Positions 9,094 to 19,991 of a stretch of DNA of 52,718 nucleotides are shown one piece after another. The stretch spans positions 1 through 52,718 of the forward strand of contig SCTA01000008.1 of assembly GCA_004322275.1 (NCBI GenBank), given 5' to 3'. The translations under genes were made by a program, and so were the position numbers. The DNA comes from a bacterium. Lineage in GTDB: Bacteria; Desulfobacterota; Deferrisomatia; Deferrisomatales; BM512. Each line of letters opens with the position of its first letter. Position 1 is the first letter of the stretch. The notes beneath the pieces were generated by a model. It was not told the DNA's origin and ran no database searches. It worked only from the letters and a program-made list of their open reading frames with translations.

Positions 9094-9120
9094 CCGGCTT
9101 CCTCTTTCGGCGAAGGGCGG
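9094..9120. repeat. 27-bp direct repeat just after the ppiA stop
   Basis: This 27-bp sequence (beginning CCGGCTTCCTCTTTCGG) is identical to 14152-14178, and in both places it follows a stop codon closely. At 14152 it forms one arm of a long hairpin; here the downstream pairing is less regular. The remainder of the gap to 9270 holds no gene. Confidence 0.85.
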
Positions 9121-9270
9121 CGTTGCGCCGGATACGTTCCGGATTCAGTAAGGGCGCATACCCGGTAATCCGGCGGCCTTGTAAAGGCCCTTCCGGTGTG
9201 CTACCCTGACTGGGTGGTAAAATGCCGTAAAATCAGGAAATTCCGGCTTTTTTGAACGCTGGAGGGCAAT

Positions 9271-9591
9271 GTGTCTCCGGACAACGACGCTTCTGACAGG
9301 GATACAAAAAAGGGTTCTTTGCCGCCGGCTGATTTCTCCGGTTTCATCGTCAGCCTCGCGCAGGCGGCCGCGATACACCTCGGAGAGGTTCCAGACCCCT
9401 CCACGGGCGTAAAATCGCGCAATATCGCCCAAGCCCGTTACTCCATAGACCTTCTGGACATGATCGCCGAAAAGACCCGCGGCAATCTCGACACGGAAGA
9501 GCAGATGCTCATCGAACGGCTCCGCAGCGATCTGAAGATCATGTTCGTGCGGGCTTCCAAAAGCCTGGCCGGGGTAAAAAGTGAGCCATAA
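9271..9591 (+). CDS. DUF1844 family protein
   Basis: The 106-residue protein matches the small DUF1844 family: LPPADFSGFIVSL, then HLGEVPDP, and a helical C-terminal half with EKTRGNLDTEE. Members are short, soluble and common in deltaproteobacteria and related phyla; no function is established. The start is a GTG with GGAGGG a few bases upstream. Its last 11 bases overlap the start of the TPR membrane protein gene, so the two are translationally coupled. Confidence 0.88.
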   Translation: MSPDNDASDRDTKKGSLPPADFSGFIVSLAQAAAIHLGEVPDPSTGVKSRNIAQARYSIDLLDMIAEKTRGNLDTEEQMLIERLRSDLKIMFVRASKSLAGVKSEP

Positions 9592-11401
9592 GGCGGCCGG
9601 AGGAGCCAAAATCAACCGAATCCGGCTTAACTGGCTGAAACCGGCTTTGGTTATGGCGGCTCTTTTCCTCGGAGCAAACGCCCTTGCGCTGCCGGCGGAG
9701 TGGAAGAGACTCGCCGAGGACCCCGGCGACGAGGCGAAGCTCGCCCTGGCGATAAGCCACGAAAAGGTGAGGGGCGGCTTCTCCGACATGGTTCCCCTCG
9801 CCAACGCCTTTCTCGAAGAGGCGAAGTCCGCGCCGTCTCCGGAGATAGCGGCGAAGTATCTCAAGGGAGCCGTCCTTTGCGCCCCCTCGGAGCCTCTGGT
9901 TCACGCCGCCACCCTTAAAAACGCCGTCGCCCTTTCGGACTGGGATACCGCCTTTCGCTCCGGAAAGCACCTTTTCGACACCCTCTGGTCCGACCCCTGG
10001 TTTCTTATCGCCCTGCCGGTCCGTCTTTCTCTCGCCTTTTGCCTTGCGGGCACGATAGCGGCGGCAGGTTTTCTCATAACCCTTTTCCCCTACTATTTTT
10101 CGATATTTTTCCACGATTACAGAGATCTCTTCCCCGTGCGGTTCAGGCGGTACCTGCCTAACGCTTCCCTGGCCCTCGGGGTTTCCGTGGTGCTTGCGTT
10201 CGTGCCGGGGATACTGGCGCTCTTTTTGCTGGCGGCTTTCCTTATCGCCGTCTACCTGCCCAGAAAAATTCTAGTCCTCTTCACCGCGGTCCTTGTCGTT
10301 TCGGTCCTCTCCCTCTCCGTGCTGAATTACACCGCGCGCCTTACCGGAGCGCCCGGGGAGAGAAGCTTTCTGCTTTACAGGGTTTCCAAGGGGGATTTCG
10401 GGAGCGACCTCGAAAGAGAGGTGGCGGCCGCTTTCTCCGAGAACGAGTCCGAAAGGATGCTTTTGGATTCCATTCTCGCAAGAAGAAGGGGCGACCTGGA
10501 TTCGGCGCTTCAAAGCGCGCGGTTCCTTTTGATTAAAGAGCCTGAAAACGACCTTGCCCTAATGTACGTCGGCAACATACTTCACAGGCAAAAAGACCCC
10601 GTCGGCGCAATAGGGGTCTACGAGGAGGCCGTAAAAGCCGCACCTGATAACTGGATGGCTTTCTACAACCTTTCGATGCTCTACACGCTGCGCCTGAATC
10701 TCGTCAACAGCCAGACGGCCATGCAGGCGGCGGAGGCTCTCGACGCCAGGGCCATGCAGAAGTATGAGATAAGCGCGCCGGTGATACCGGGAGAGATAAA
10801 CCTGGCCGAGCCTCACCTGCCTGTCAGCCTCATCTACAGCCAGCTTTCCCGGCCGGTGGAGACCTCCGGCTGGCTTTCCGACGCCTGGCGTCTCTTCGGC
10901 GTCTCAAAGTTCAAATTCACACCCTATTATCTCGCCGGACTCATCCTTGTGGTGATGGGGCTCGCCTGGGGGGCGAATCGCAGCCGTCTTTCGGTGCGGT
11001 GCATAAGCTGCGGCTCGATAAAGTGCCAGAAATGCCACCCGCGCGGCAGGTCGCCGCTCCTTTGCGACGCCTGCTGGTCGCTTAAAAACGCTTCAAACAT
11101 GGATGAGACGAACTTAAAGAGAAGACGCGAGGCCGTGCAGGCCTGGACCCGGAAGTTTTCGAGGTTCAGGAAGGCCGGTTCCATCCTTTTTCCGGGATTC
11201 AGCAGGTTCATCGCCGAAGGAGGAGGGGTTTTCAACGTTATCCTCGGCCTCGTCTGGGCGTTTTCCCTGGCCTGGTTCCTCTTCTCCCTGTTTGCCCCGC
11301 TTCCGGTTTATTTCTACGGCGCAGCCTCCTTCCCGTGGGGCGCTTTCGTCATACTGACGCTTTGCCACGTCATTTCCATCCGCACCGGCGAACGGCTCTA
11401 G
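9581..11401 (+). CDS. TPR-containing multi-spanning membrane protein with cysteine cluster
   Basis: The 606-residue protein has an N-terminal signal or anchor segment and a soluble helical part. Several membrane spans lie at about 135-235, and a TPR-like helical region at about 280-385. Another membrane span near 445-462 is followed by a cysteine-rich knot (CISCGSIKCQKCHPRG, then CDAC) and two terminal spans. The cysteine pattern looks like a small zinc ribbon; one CQKCH in it formally matches a heme motif, but its place after a membrane helix among other CxxC pairs favours zinc. The GTG start overlaps the DUF1844 stop, and the DUF4388 gene follows after 12 bases. Function unknown; probably a membrane scaffold. 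Confidence 0.7.
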   Translation: MSHKAAGGAKINRIRLNWLKPALVMAALFLGANALALPAEWKRLAEDPGDEAKLALAISHEKVRGGFSDMVPLANAFLEEAKSAPSPEIAAKYLKGAVLCAPSEPLVHAATLKNAVALSDWDTAFRSGKHLFDTLWSDPWFLIALPVRLSLAFCLAGTIAAAGFLITLFPYYFSIFFHDYRDLFPVRFRRYLPNASLALGVSVVLAFVPGILALFLLAAFLIAVYLPRKILVLFTAVLVVSVLSLSVLNYTARLTGAPGERSFLLYRVSKGDFGSDLEREVAAAFSENESERMLLDSILARRRGDLDSALQSARFLLIKEPENDLALMYVGNILHRQKDPVGAIGVYEEAVKAAPDNWMAFYNLSMLYTLRLNLVNSQTAMQAAEALDARAMQKYEISAPVIPGEINLAEPHLPVSLIYSQLSRPVETSGWLSDAWRLFGVSKFKFTPYYLAGLILVVMGLAWGANRSRLSVRCISCGSIKCQKCHPRGRSPLLCDACWSLKNASNMDETNLKRRREAVQAWTRKFSRFRKAGSILFPGFSRFIAEGGGVFNVILGLVWAFSLAWFLFSLFAPLPVYFYGAASFPWGAFVILTLCHVISIRTGERL

Positions 11402-11413
11402 AGGTAAAAAGCC

Positions 11414-12388
11414 ATGTCCTTTGAAGGCTCACTGGAATCATTCGGAATAGGCGAGATATTCCAGCTCATAGCCAGTCAGGCCAAGACGGGCGTCCTGGAG
11501 ATAACCACGGAAGAGGGTTCCGCGATAATCCGCTTCGTGCGCGGCCAGATCTTCGACGCAATCCCGCCGACCAAGGACCCAAACAGCGCCATCGGCGTGA
11601 TGCTGGTGCGGGCGGATCTGATCACCAAAAAGCAGCTCGATTACGCGCTGGACCTCCAGCACAGGAATCTGAGGAGGCTCGGCGATACCCTCATCAGGAT
11701 GGGAGCGATACGCACCAGCGAGTTTCAGGCGATGCTGGCCCTCCAGAGAAGGGAACTGGCCTTCGGTTTCCTTCGGCTCCGGCGCGGCCATTACAAGTTC
11801 ACCCCCTCGGACGTGGATTACGAGGAGGGAGTCGATACCCTGATGAACGTCGACGCCGTCCTCATGGAGGGGTCAAGGCAGCTTGACGAGTGGCCTGCGG
11901 TACTGAAAAGAATTCCCTCCGACAAACTCGTCTTCAGGGTGGTCGAGGGGAAGACTCCTCCCGAAGGGTCGCCCGAGGAGGACGTAGAAGTCTTCCAACT
12001 CGTCAACGGCGAGCGCACGGTAAGAAAGATTATCGACGTAAGCAGGCTCGGGGAGTTCTCCGCCTGGGATTCCATGGCCAACCTCTATGACGGCGGTATC
12101 ATAGAGGCGGTGCGCGAAACCCGCGCGGCCAAGCCGCAGGCGGAAAAAAAGCCCGTCAAGCTGCTCGAAGCCACCTTCGCGGATACCGCCCTCTCGGCCG
12201 TGGCGCTTTTCGCCACCCTCTTTTTTCTCGCCACCGCCATCTTCAGGGGAGGTCTCCTCAACCTCTCCATATTCTCCATACCTGTGGACGCGGCGAGGGA
12301 GTACCATTCGCTCGAAGCCAGAAGCCTCAACTGGAGCCAGAGAATGCCGGCGAAATATCCCCCGGCGAACGTTCCCGAGCGCAAGTAA
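11414..12388 (+). CDS. DUF4388 (PATAN) domain protein with C-terminal membrane helix
   Basis: The first about 120 residues match DUF4388/PATAN: MSFEGSLESFGIGEIFQLIA, then GVLEI and RFVRGQIFDA. Such domains accompany bacterial signalling systems, often next to two-component or GTPase proteins, as interaction modules. A second, less clear helical part follows to about 235. A hydrophobic span (ALSAVALFATLFFLATAIF) near 255-275 then anchors it, with about 45 residues on the far side. It belongs to the run starting with the DUF1844 gene. Role inferred as a membrane-tethered signalling adaptor. Confidence 0.82.
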   Translation: MSFEGSLESFGIGEIFQLIASQAKTGVLEITTEEGSAIIRFVRGQIFDAIPPTKDPNSAIGVMLVRADLITKKQLDYALDLQHRNLRRLGDTLIRMGAIRTSEFQAMLALQRRELAFGFLRLRRGHYKFTPSDVDYEEGVDTLMNVDAVLMEGSRQLDEWPAVLKRIPSDKLVFRVVEGKTPPEGSPEEDVEVFQLVNGERTVRKIIDVSRLGEFSAWDSMANLYDGGIIEAVRETRAAKPQAEKKPVKLLEATFADTALSAVALFATLFFLATAIFRGGLLNLSIFSIPVDAAREYHSLEARSLNWSQRMPAKYPPANVPERK

Positions 12389-12433
12389 AACCAGCTTGTC
12401 TGACGGCGCAGGGACGCAAGAACCCCACCGGAC

Positions 12434-13207
12434 ATGATAACCGTAGCCGAAAACCTCACAGTAACCGATCCCCGCGTGCAAAGGGGCGTCCTGGAAAGGG
12501 ACGCCGGTCTCATAGCGGCCGTCGCCCGCGAATGCGCCGGGACCGACTTTCTGGACGTGAACCTGGGCCCCGGCTCGCGCGACTTTGCCGGGAAACTCGA
12601 CTTCGTACTCTCGGCCCTTGAGGGTGTCTGGGAGGGCGGCATCTTTATCGATTCCACCGACGCGAAGCTCATGGAACTGGCAGCGAAGAGATGGGGCGGC
12701 CCGGTGGTGCTGAACGGCTACGCCGGAGGAGGCGGCAGGGAAGGGGTTCTTGAGGTATCCGCCCGGTACGGTCTGCCTCTGGTGATTTTCCTGATGGACA
12801 AAACCGTTCCCGCGAGCGTCGAAGAGAGGCTCGCCCTTCTGGCCGTCCTCGTCGGCAACTGCCAGAGCGCGGGGATACCCCTTGAGAGGATTATAGTGGA
12901 CCCGGTGGTCGCCCCGATGGGGTGGATGGACGGTCAGGCCAGAAACGCCGGGCTCATCGAAGTCCTCCGGCAGATTCCGCAGCTTTTCGGCGAGCAATTG
13001 CAGAGCATCGTGGGCCTCTCGAACCTCGTCACGCGCTCCACGGGGGGAAAGAGGGTGGATTTCATGATGGAGGTCTTCCTGTCCATGACGGCGGGGGCGG
13101 GACTTACCCACGTAATGCTCGACGCCCGGAGCGAGAGTCTTCTTCGCACGGCAAAGGCCATTTCCGTTCTCAGGGGGGAGCGCGCCTTCGCTCCCGGAGA
13201 ATTCTGA
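12434..13207 (+). CDS. pterin-binding (AcsE/MtrH-like) methyltransferase-family protein
   Basis: The 257-residue protein looks like the TIM-barrel pterin-binding family that includes dihydropteroate synthase and methyltetrahydrofolate:corrinoid methyltransferases. Visible landmarks are DFLDVNLGPGSRD near residue 37, FIDSTD near 72, VLNGYAGGGG near 91 and GLSNLVTRS near 192. The absence of folate-synthesis neighbours and the DVNLGPGSRD motif favour a corrinoid-linked methyltransferase over dihydropteroate synthase, but I cannot show the corrinoid partner. Its stop overlaps the next ATG by one base (TGATG), so it is coupled to the Ppx/GppA gene. Confidence 0.65.
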   Translation: MITVAENLTVTDPRVQRGVLERDAGLIAAVARECAGTDFLDVNLGPGSRDFAGKLDFVLSALEGVWEGGIFIDSTDAKLMELAAKRWGGPVVLNGYAGGGGREGVLEVSARYGLPLVIFLMDKTVPASVEERLALLAVLVGNCQSAGIPLERIIVDPVVAPMGWMDGQARNAGLIEVLRQIPQLFGEQLQSIVGLSNLVTRSTGGKRVDFMMEVFLSMTAGAGLTHVMLDARSESLLRTAKAISVLRGERAFAPGEF

Positions 13208-14139
13208 TGGCCCTTTTTGCGTCGGTCGATCTCGGCTCAAACACCTTCCGCCTTCTGGTTGCCGAAACGGAATCCCCCTCCCGCCTGAGAACAGTTGAAA
13301 TCAGGCAAAAGGTGGTGAGACTCGCCGAAGGGCTGGCGAAAAGCGGGATTCTTTCGGAGGAGGCGCTTTACCGCGCGCGGGAATGCCTGAAAGAGTTTTC
13401 CGGCTTTCTCGACGGCCTGGGAGTAAAAAACCGCGTGGCCGCTCTTGCCGCCTCCGGGAGAAGGGCGGCGAACGGCGAAGAATTCCGCGCCGAAGCCGAA
13501 AGGATTCTCGGCGGAAGGGTGATAATTCCGGCTGGAAGGGAGGAGGCTCTGCTCTCCTTCAGGGGCGCCCTTTCGCTCTGCCCGGATTTGGGAGAGGAAA
13601 TTCTCTTTCTGGACATCGGGGGCGGCTCCACCGAAATAGTGCGGGGAAAGAAGGGGGAGCAGCCCCTTGCCGAGAGCGTCCCGGTAGGCATCGTAGGCTT
13701 CTGGGAGGAGCTCGGCCTCCCGGAGACGCTGAAATCCGAAGACAGGAAAAAACTCCTGGAGGCTGCGCGTCTCACGGCCTCCGGTTTTCCGCCGGGGGAG
13801 GTTTTCGGCGTGGATTTTCGCCGGGGAAAGCTCGTCGCCAACGCCGGCACCCCCATGACGCTGGCTGCCCTCTTCGCGGGCGCCGATATATCCAAAGCCG
13901 GAGCTCTCAGCGGCGCCGAAATCCCGCTCGCCTTTGTTTCCGCTACCCTCGTTTCCCTTTCAGGGATGAGAAGCGAGGAGCGAAGGGCGCTAAGGGAGAT
14001 GGAGCCGGGCAGGGAAGACCTTGTCCTGGGCGGTATCGCCCTCCTTATCGCACTTATGGAGCGCTACGGAGCGGAGTCTTTTGTCGCGAGCGACGGGGGG
14101 CTGGCGGAGGGGTTGCTTCTAAATGCTTTTGCGGAGTAA
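13207..14139 (+). CDS. Ppx/GppA family phosphatase (exopolyphosphatase)
   Basis: The 310-residue protein has the ASKHA-fold landmarks of exopolyphosphatase / pppGpp phosphohydrolase: ASVDLGSNTFRLLVAE at the start and LDIGGGSTEI near 138. Length matches the short form lacking the HD-type C-terminal domain. It should hydrolyse polyphosphate or pppGpp in the cytoplasm; sequence alone does not tell which. A longer open frame extends upstream, but it runs through the preceding gene in a wrong frame; the ATG at 13207, overlapping that gene's stop, is the real start. Confidence 0.9.
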   Translation: MALFASVDLGSNTFRLLVAETESPSRLRTVEIRQKVVRLAEGLAKSGILSEEALYRARECLKEFSGFLDGLGVKNRVAALAASGRRAANGEEFRAEAERILGGRVIIPAGREEALLSFRGALSLCPDLGEEILFLDIGGGSTEIVRGKKGEQPLAESVPVGIVGFWEELGLPETLKSEDRKKLLEAARLTASGFPPGEVFGVDFRRGKLVANAGTPMTLAALFAGADISKAGALSGAEIPLAFVSATLVSLSGMRSEERRALREMEPGREDLVLGGIALLIALMERYGAESFVASDGGLAEGLLLNAFAE

Positions 14140-14151
14140 AACTGTTTGGGT

Positions 14152-14273
14152 CCGGCTTCCTCTTTCGGCGAAGGGCGGTGTCGTTTCTCGGGCGCGGGTC
14201 TTGGCGTATAAACGATACTGCCTGCGACCGCGCGCCCTGCGGACTCCTTGCCCTTCACCGAAATAGATTGCCG
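14152..14273. repeat. long imperfect hairpin after the ppx stop
   Basis: Outer arms 14153-14176 and 14250-14273 pair with few mismatches (both end in GAAGGGC or its complement). An inner stem GGGCGCGG (14190-14197) faces CCGCGCGCCC (14228-14237). The left arm carries the same 27-bp sequence as 9094-9120. It could end transcription or stabilise the mRNA 3' end; there is no T-run. Confidence 0.75.
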
Positions 14274-14377
14274 GAAGAATAATCTTCCCATTGCTGACAT
14301 CGTTTAACTCGGTCCTATAGCGTCGTCTCGGTCAACCAGTTGAACGATGATTTCTTACGGAAAGAGAAAACCTCAAA

Positions 14378-15648
14378 TTGTCCGGTTCCCGTAAAAAGTT
14401 TTTCTTAATCCTCCTCGTTCCCGCTCTCGGAGCCGCCCTAGCGGGCGGCGCTTCGCTGGCGGGCTCAACCGCGTTTCGCCAGAAGCCGCCGATGGAGATG
14501 CCGTCGGGACCGCCGCTTGGCCTTGAGCTTATCGACGAGGTGATGGAGATAGCCCGGAGCCAGTACGTAACCGAGCCCGACAGAGGCAAGATGGTGCGCG
14601 ACGCGCTGGCGGGAATGGTCGGCGGGCTCGACCCCTATTCCGCCTACCTGACCCCGGAACTTCTGGACGAGGAGGAGGGGTGGATAGATGGCTCCTTCGT
14701 GGGCATAGGCATAGAGGTCGCGCCGGAGGGAAGGGGCATCACCATAATCACCCCGATAGAAGGCGGTTCCGCCAGGAAGGCGGGAATACTGGCCGGTGAC
14801 GTTATCGAGGAGATAAACGGCGACCCGGTGGCCGAAATGTCTTACGACGAGGCTATGGTGAAGCTCCGGGGGCCGGAGGACACCAGAATCGATCTGGGCA
14901 TCCGGCGGGGCGAGGAAGAAAAGCTCAGAAACTACAAGCTCGCCCGCGTGAAGATAAACCTGAGGAGCGTCTACCTCGAAAGCGCCGGAGGAGTTGACAT
15001 TATCCGCCTTACCTCCTTCCAGCGCACGACCGTCGAAGAGTTCACGAAAGCGATTGACGAGCTGCGCGAAAAAGGCGGGCTGAAGGGGCTGGTTCTGGAT
15101 CTTCGGGACAATCCGGGCGGGCTGGTCGATCAGGCAGTCAAGGTGGCCGATATCTTCCTGAAAGAGGGAACCATAGTCTCCACAAAGGGAAGGGTCGAGC
15201 GGGAAAACGCCCTCTACGTCGCGAGGCGGGAGGGGAGCGAGCCTGACTGGCCGCTTGCGGTAATCATAAACAGGGGGTCGGCGTCGGCGGCGGAGATACT
15301 CGCGGGAGCGCTCAAAGACAGGGGAAGGGGGCTGGTCACCGGGGAGAAGAGCTTCGGAAAAGGCAGCGTCCAGTCGATAATCGACCTCTCCGACGGCAGC
15401 GCCCTCCGGCTCACCACGGCCCACTATTTCACCCCTTCGGGAACCTCCATCCACAAGAACGGCATTCCACCCGACGTTGTAGCCCAGTGGCAAAGGGGCG
15501 GCGAGGACGCTCCGGGGGACTCCTCCGAAAGTTTTGAGGGCGCGGGGAATTTCAAGGGCTACGACCTTGAAGGCGACCCCCAGCTTAAAACCGCCGTGAC
15601 TCTCCTTCTGGAAGGGCGCTGCCCCACCTTTGAAACGGCCTGGGTACA

Positions 15649-15652
<4 letters not shown>
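14378..15652 (+). CDS. ctpA: carboxy-terminal processing protease (S41 family)
   Basis: The 424-residue protein has a signal peptide or anchor (KKFFLILLVPALGAALAGG), a PDZ domain at about 100-185 (GIGIEV, GILAGDVIEEINGDPV) and the S41 protease core. The serine is in GSASAAE and the lysine in SFGKGSVQS, spaced as in the family. It works in the periplasm on exported proteins, often peptidoglycan hydrolases. The start is a TTG; no ribosome site is convincing, but the signal peptide begins right after it. Its stop overlaps the next ATG by four bases, a pairing with YibQ-type genes that is widespread; the usual envC-like gene is not upstream here. Confidence 0.92.
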
Positions 15653-18149
<2,497 letters not shown>

Positions 18150-18153
18150 ACAT

Positions 18154-18253
18154 GGCTTCGGCTTTTGCCGCGGGGCGAAGCCTGCCCTCGGAATCTTTTA
18201 CCGGGGGTCGCTTCTCGCTCGCGCTCTTCGCCCGGCGGCAAAAATCCTGTGCC
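18154..18253. repeat. long imperfect hairpin after the serS stop
   Basis: Arm 18154-18180 (GGCTTCGGCTTTTGCCG...) faces 18226-18253 (CTTCGCCCGGCGGCAAAA...). It begins five bases after the serS stop, the same placement as other members of this palindrome family. The rest of the space up to 18356 holds nothing I recognise. Confidence 0.7.
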
Positions 18254-18356
18254 GTAGGTAGAAATAGTAAGTAGAGGGTTGGCTCGGCCCGTCGATACGA
18301 TAAAATCTTGATTGTGTAATGTTATAGTTGCGGCGACCAGAAACCATAGAACATGG

Positions 18357-19617
18357 TTAATGTTGTATTGAGTCTGAGAGTAAATGCACCCCGAGGAGTC
18401 TTCGCACCGTTTTTTCGCGTTCTATCCCTATGCGTTTTTTAATATTATCATACCGACCAATATAAGATTTAATGAGCCCGTCTATTATAGGGTCTATATG
18501 TTCTATTGCTTGTCGATCTGTGCAAAATGAGTACTGGTTTCCCCATCCTTTAATAATATTGTTTACATGGTATAGGGTATCAACAAGTGTCGTACGGTTT
18601 ATTGCTAAATTAGCAGGGTTCTTGCGCATATCAGCAATGCTATTATTGAATAGGTCGGTTACTGTTTTTACCATCCTAGCTCTTGATTCTCTTGATGGTG
18701 CGATAAGACCCGGTGCTATTTCGCAACCCAGAAAGCGAAACTTTTTACTTGTGGCCCCACACTCTGTTTTCGATCTATCATCAAGGCCATACGCCTCTAA
18801 CCCGTGCCCTTGCAATATTTTAAGTGCTTTGTTGTATGCCTTATGTCCATCATCCTTACTTTTAGCAAGTATTATAAAATCATCGACATATCTAAGGCAG
18901 GCTACATTGTCTTTATTCATTTCTATGTCAAAATCATGAAGTAAGACATTACCCAAAAATGGAGACAAACAACATCCTTGAGCGACTCCAATTTCATTTA
19001 TGGGAAAAAGGTTTGCATTTTTGCCAAGTTGGTCAAGATTAGACAATTCTGTAGTGATGGCGTGCTCTAAGAGCACCAAAAATTTTTCATCGTCCGGTAG
19101 TATTTTTTTTTAAAACTTCCAAAACGGTAGGCTTTGGAATCTTGCAAAAAAATGATTTTATATCGGAACGAATAAAATAGGATGCACCATCTTGGACATG
19201 ACGGTAGGACGACAGAACAGCGTCCCTAGTTGATATTTTTTGATCTGGTATCTTTATACATCCAAAACTGGTTTTTACATCTATATACTTTTGTACTTCT
19301 TTCCTAGATTGCAAAACATCTAATATAGCTCTTTTAACAACCCTATCTCCAATTGTGCTTATTACTATTGGTCTAAGAGATTTTTCCCCAGGTTTTTTAA
19401 TCGTAACCCCTTTTGAGGGGGAAAATTCATACTGATTTTTCCGTAGGTTATTAGAAATATCATTCAAATTTTTTATAAAATTTTGCTCGAATTTTTTGAC
19501 ATTCTCTTTTGTTTCTTTTGAAGAGCCTTGGCTAAGTCCGTTTTCACGGACTACCTTCCACGCTTCATAAAGTAAACTTTTATTCTTAATTTTTGTGTAT
19601 AGAGGATTTTTAGACAA
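18357..19617 (-). CDS. solitary reverse transcriptase (UG/DRT-like candidate), frameshifted at an A9 run
   Basis: Joined across one frameshift, this encodes about 419 residues of reverse transcriptase and no added endonuclease domain. Motifs in order are LRPIVISTIGDRVVKRAI (block 1), RSDIKSFF (block 3, catalytic Asp), VAQGCCLSPFLGN (block 4), CLRYVDDFIIL (block 5, catalytic YVDD) and KFRFLGCEI (block 7). The retron hallmarks I know are not visible, and YVDD rather than YADD argues against a standard group II intron protein. The N-terminal style (YEAWKVVRENGL) recalls stand-alone defence RTs; class is not assigned. The frame breaks at nine adenines (19103-19111 on the plus strand); removing one base gives VLKKILPDDEKFLVLLEH and an intact protein. 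Start is a TTG at 19617. Base composition is far AT-richer than its neighbours, indicating transfer. Confidence 0.85.
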
Positions 19618-19800
19618 GAAGCACTCTCTGTGATACCGAGCCCTATCGATTAACTCACGGCTCAGCTGTTAGAAAGCTTCACCCTGAGGGGGTACCTACT
19701 TGAGGCACTTCCCACCCGAGGCTCGATTTCTGAGTCTCGGAGCATTCTCGATGTTGTGCGACGCGTTGCTGCGTCCCGCTCCATGAGGATGCCAGAATGA
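19618..19800 (-). ncRNA. structured leader / candidate noncoding RNA upstream of the reverse transcriptase
   Basis: The 183 bases between the promoter and the RT start fold by eye into several helices (minus strand). Helix I is CATTCT (19799-19794) with AGAATG (19748-19743), enclosing GACGC/GCGTC (19775-19760). Helix II is CCGAG-A-CTC with GAG-C-CTCGG (19740-19716). A short ACCC/GGGT stem lies near 19690-19681. Helix III is GAAGC (19680-19676) with GCTTC (19622-19618), enclosing GAGCC/GGCTC, and it closes directly beside the TTG start. There is no open frame in it. Defence RTs of the DRT2, DRT3 and DRT9 types use an adjacent noncoding RNA as template or cofactor; assigning that role here is inference. 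Confidence 0.5.
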
Positions 19801-19807
19801 CACTTGT

Positions 19808-19837
19808 CCTATAACATAATTTTGGATGGAATGTCAA
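19808..19837 (-). promoter_or_regulatory. sigma-70-like promoter with extended -10 for the reverse transcriptase
   Basis: On the minus strand TTGACA (19837-19832) is followed after 18 bases by TATAGG (19813-19808), which is preceded by a TG one base upstream, the extended -10 form. Transcription should start near 19801 and give a leader of about 184 bases. Confidence 0.6.
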
Positions 19838-19841
19838 GTAT

Positions 19842-19855
19842 TGTGGTCGACCACA
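19842..19855. promoter_or_regulatory. perfect 14-bp palindrome abutting the RT promoter (operator candidate)
   Basis: TGTGGTCGACCACA is a perfect palindrome that ends four bases upstream of the -35 box of the RT promoter. Such placement suits an activator or repressor site. No regulator gene is adjacent. Confidence 0.4.
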
Positions 19856-19991
19856 TACCTACCCCCAAGATGTTGTAGAGCAGTGGCTTTGCCAAATGAA
19901 ATATAAAGATGAAACTCACCTGCTTCGAGTGTTTAATCGCTCAACCACAACCTACGCTCGTATGACTTTTCTCCGCCGTCGGATATGACTC

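Noticed and set aside
11007-11045. CQKCH in the TPR membrane protein as a c-type heme site
   Set aside because: It sits among other CxxC pairs in a compact knot typical of zinc ribbons and the protein shows no other heme motif; kept only as a low-priority question.
12389-12433. GGGACGCAAG before the pterin-binding protein gene as a c-di-GMP-I riboswitch fragment
   Set aside because: Only a short word resembles the GEMM motif; the two required helices cannot be drawn in the 45-base gap. Leaders of the cytochrome genes were also scanned for it and none was seen.
18357-19617. Reverse transcriptase as part of a retron or diversity-generating system
   Set aside because: No msr/msd-like inverted repeats of the retron type, no retron-specific motifs, and no template/variable repeat pair or Avd-like gene nearby.
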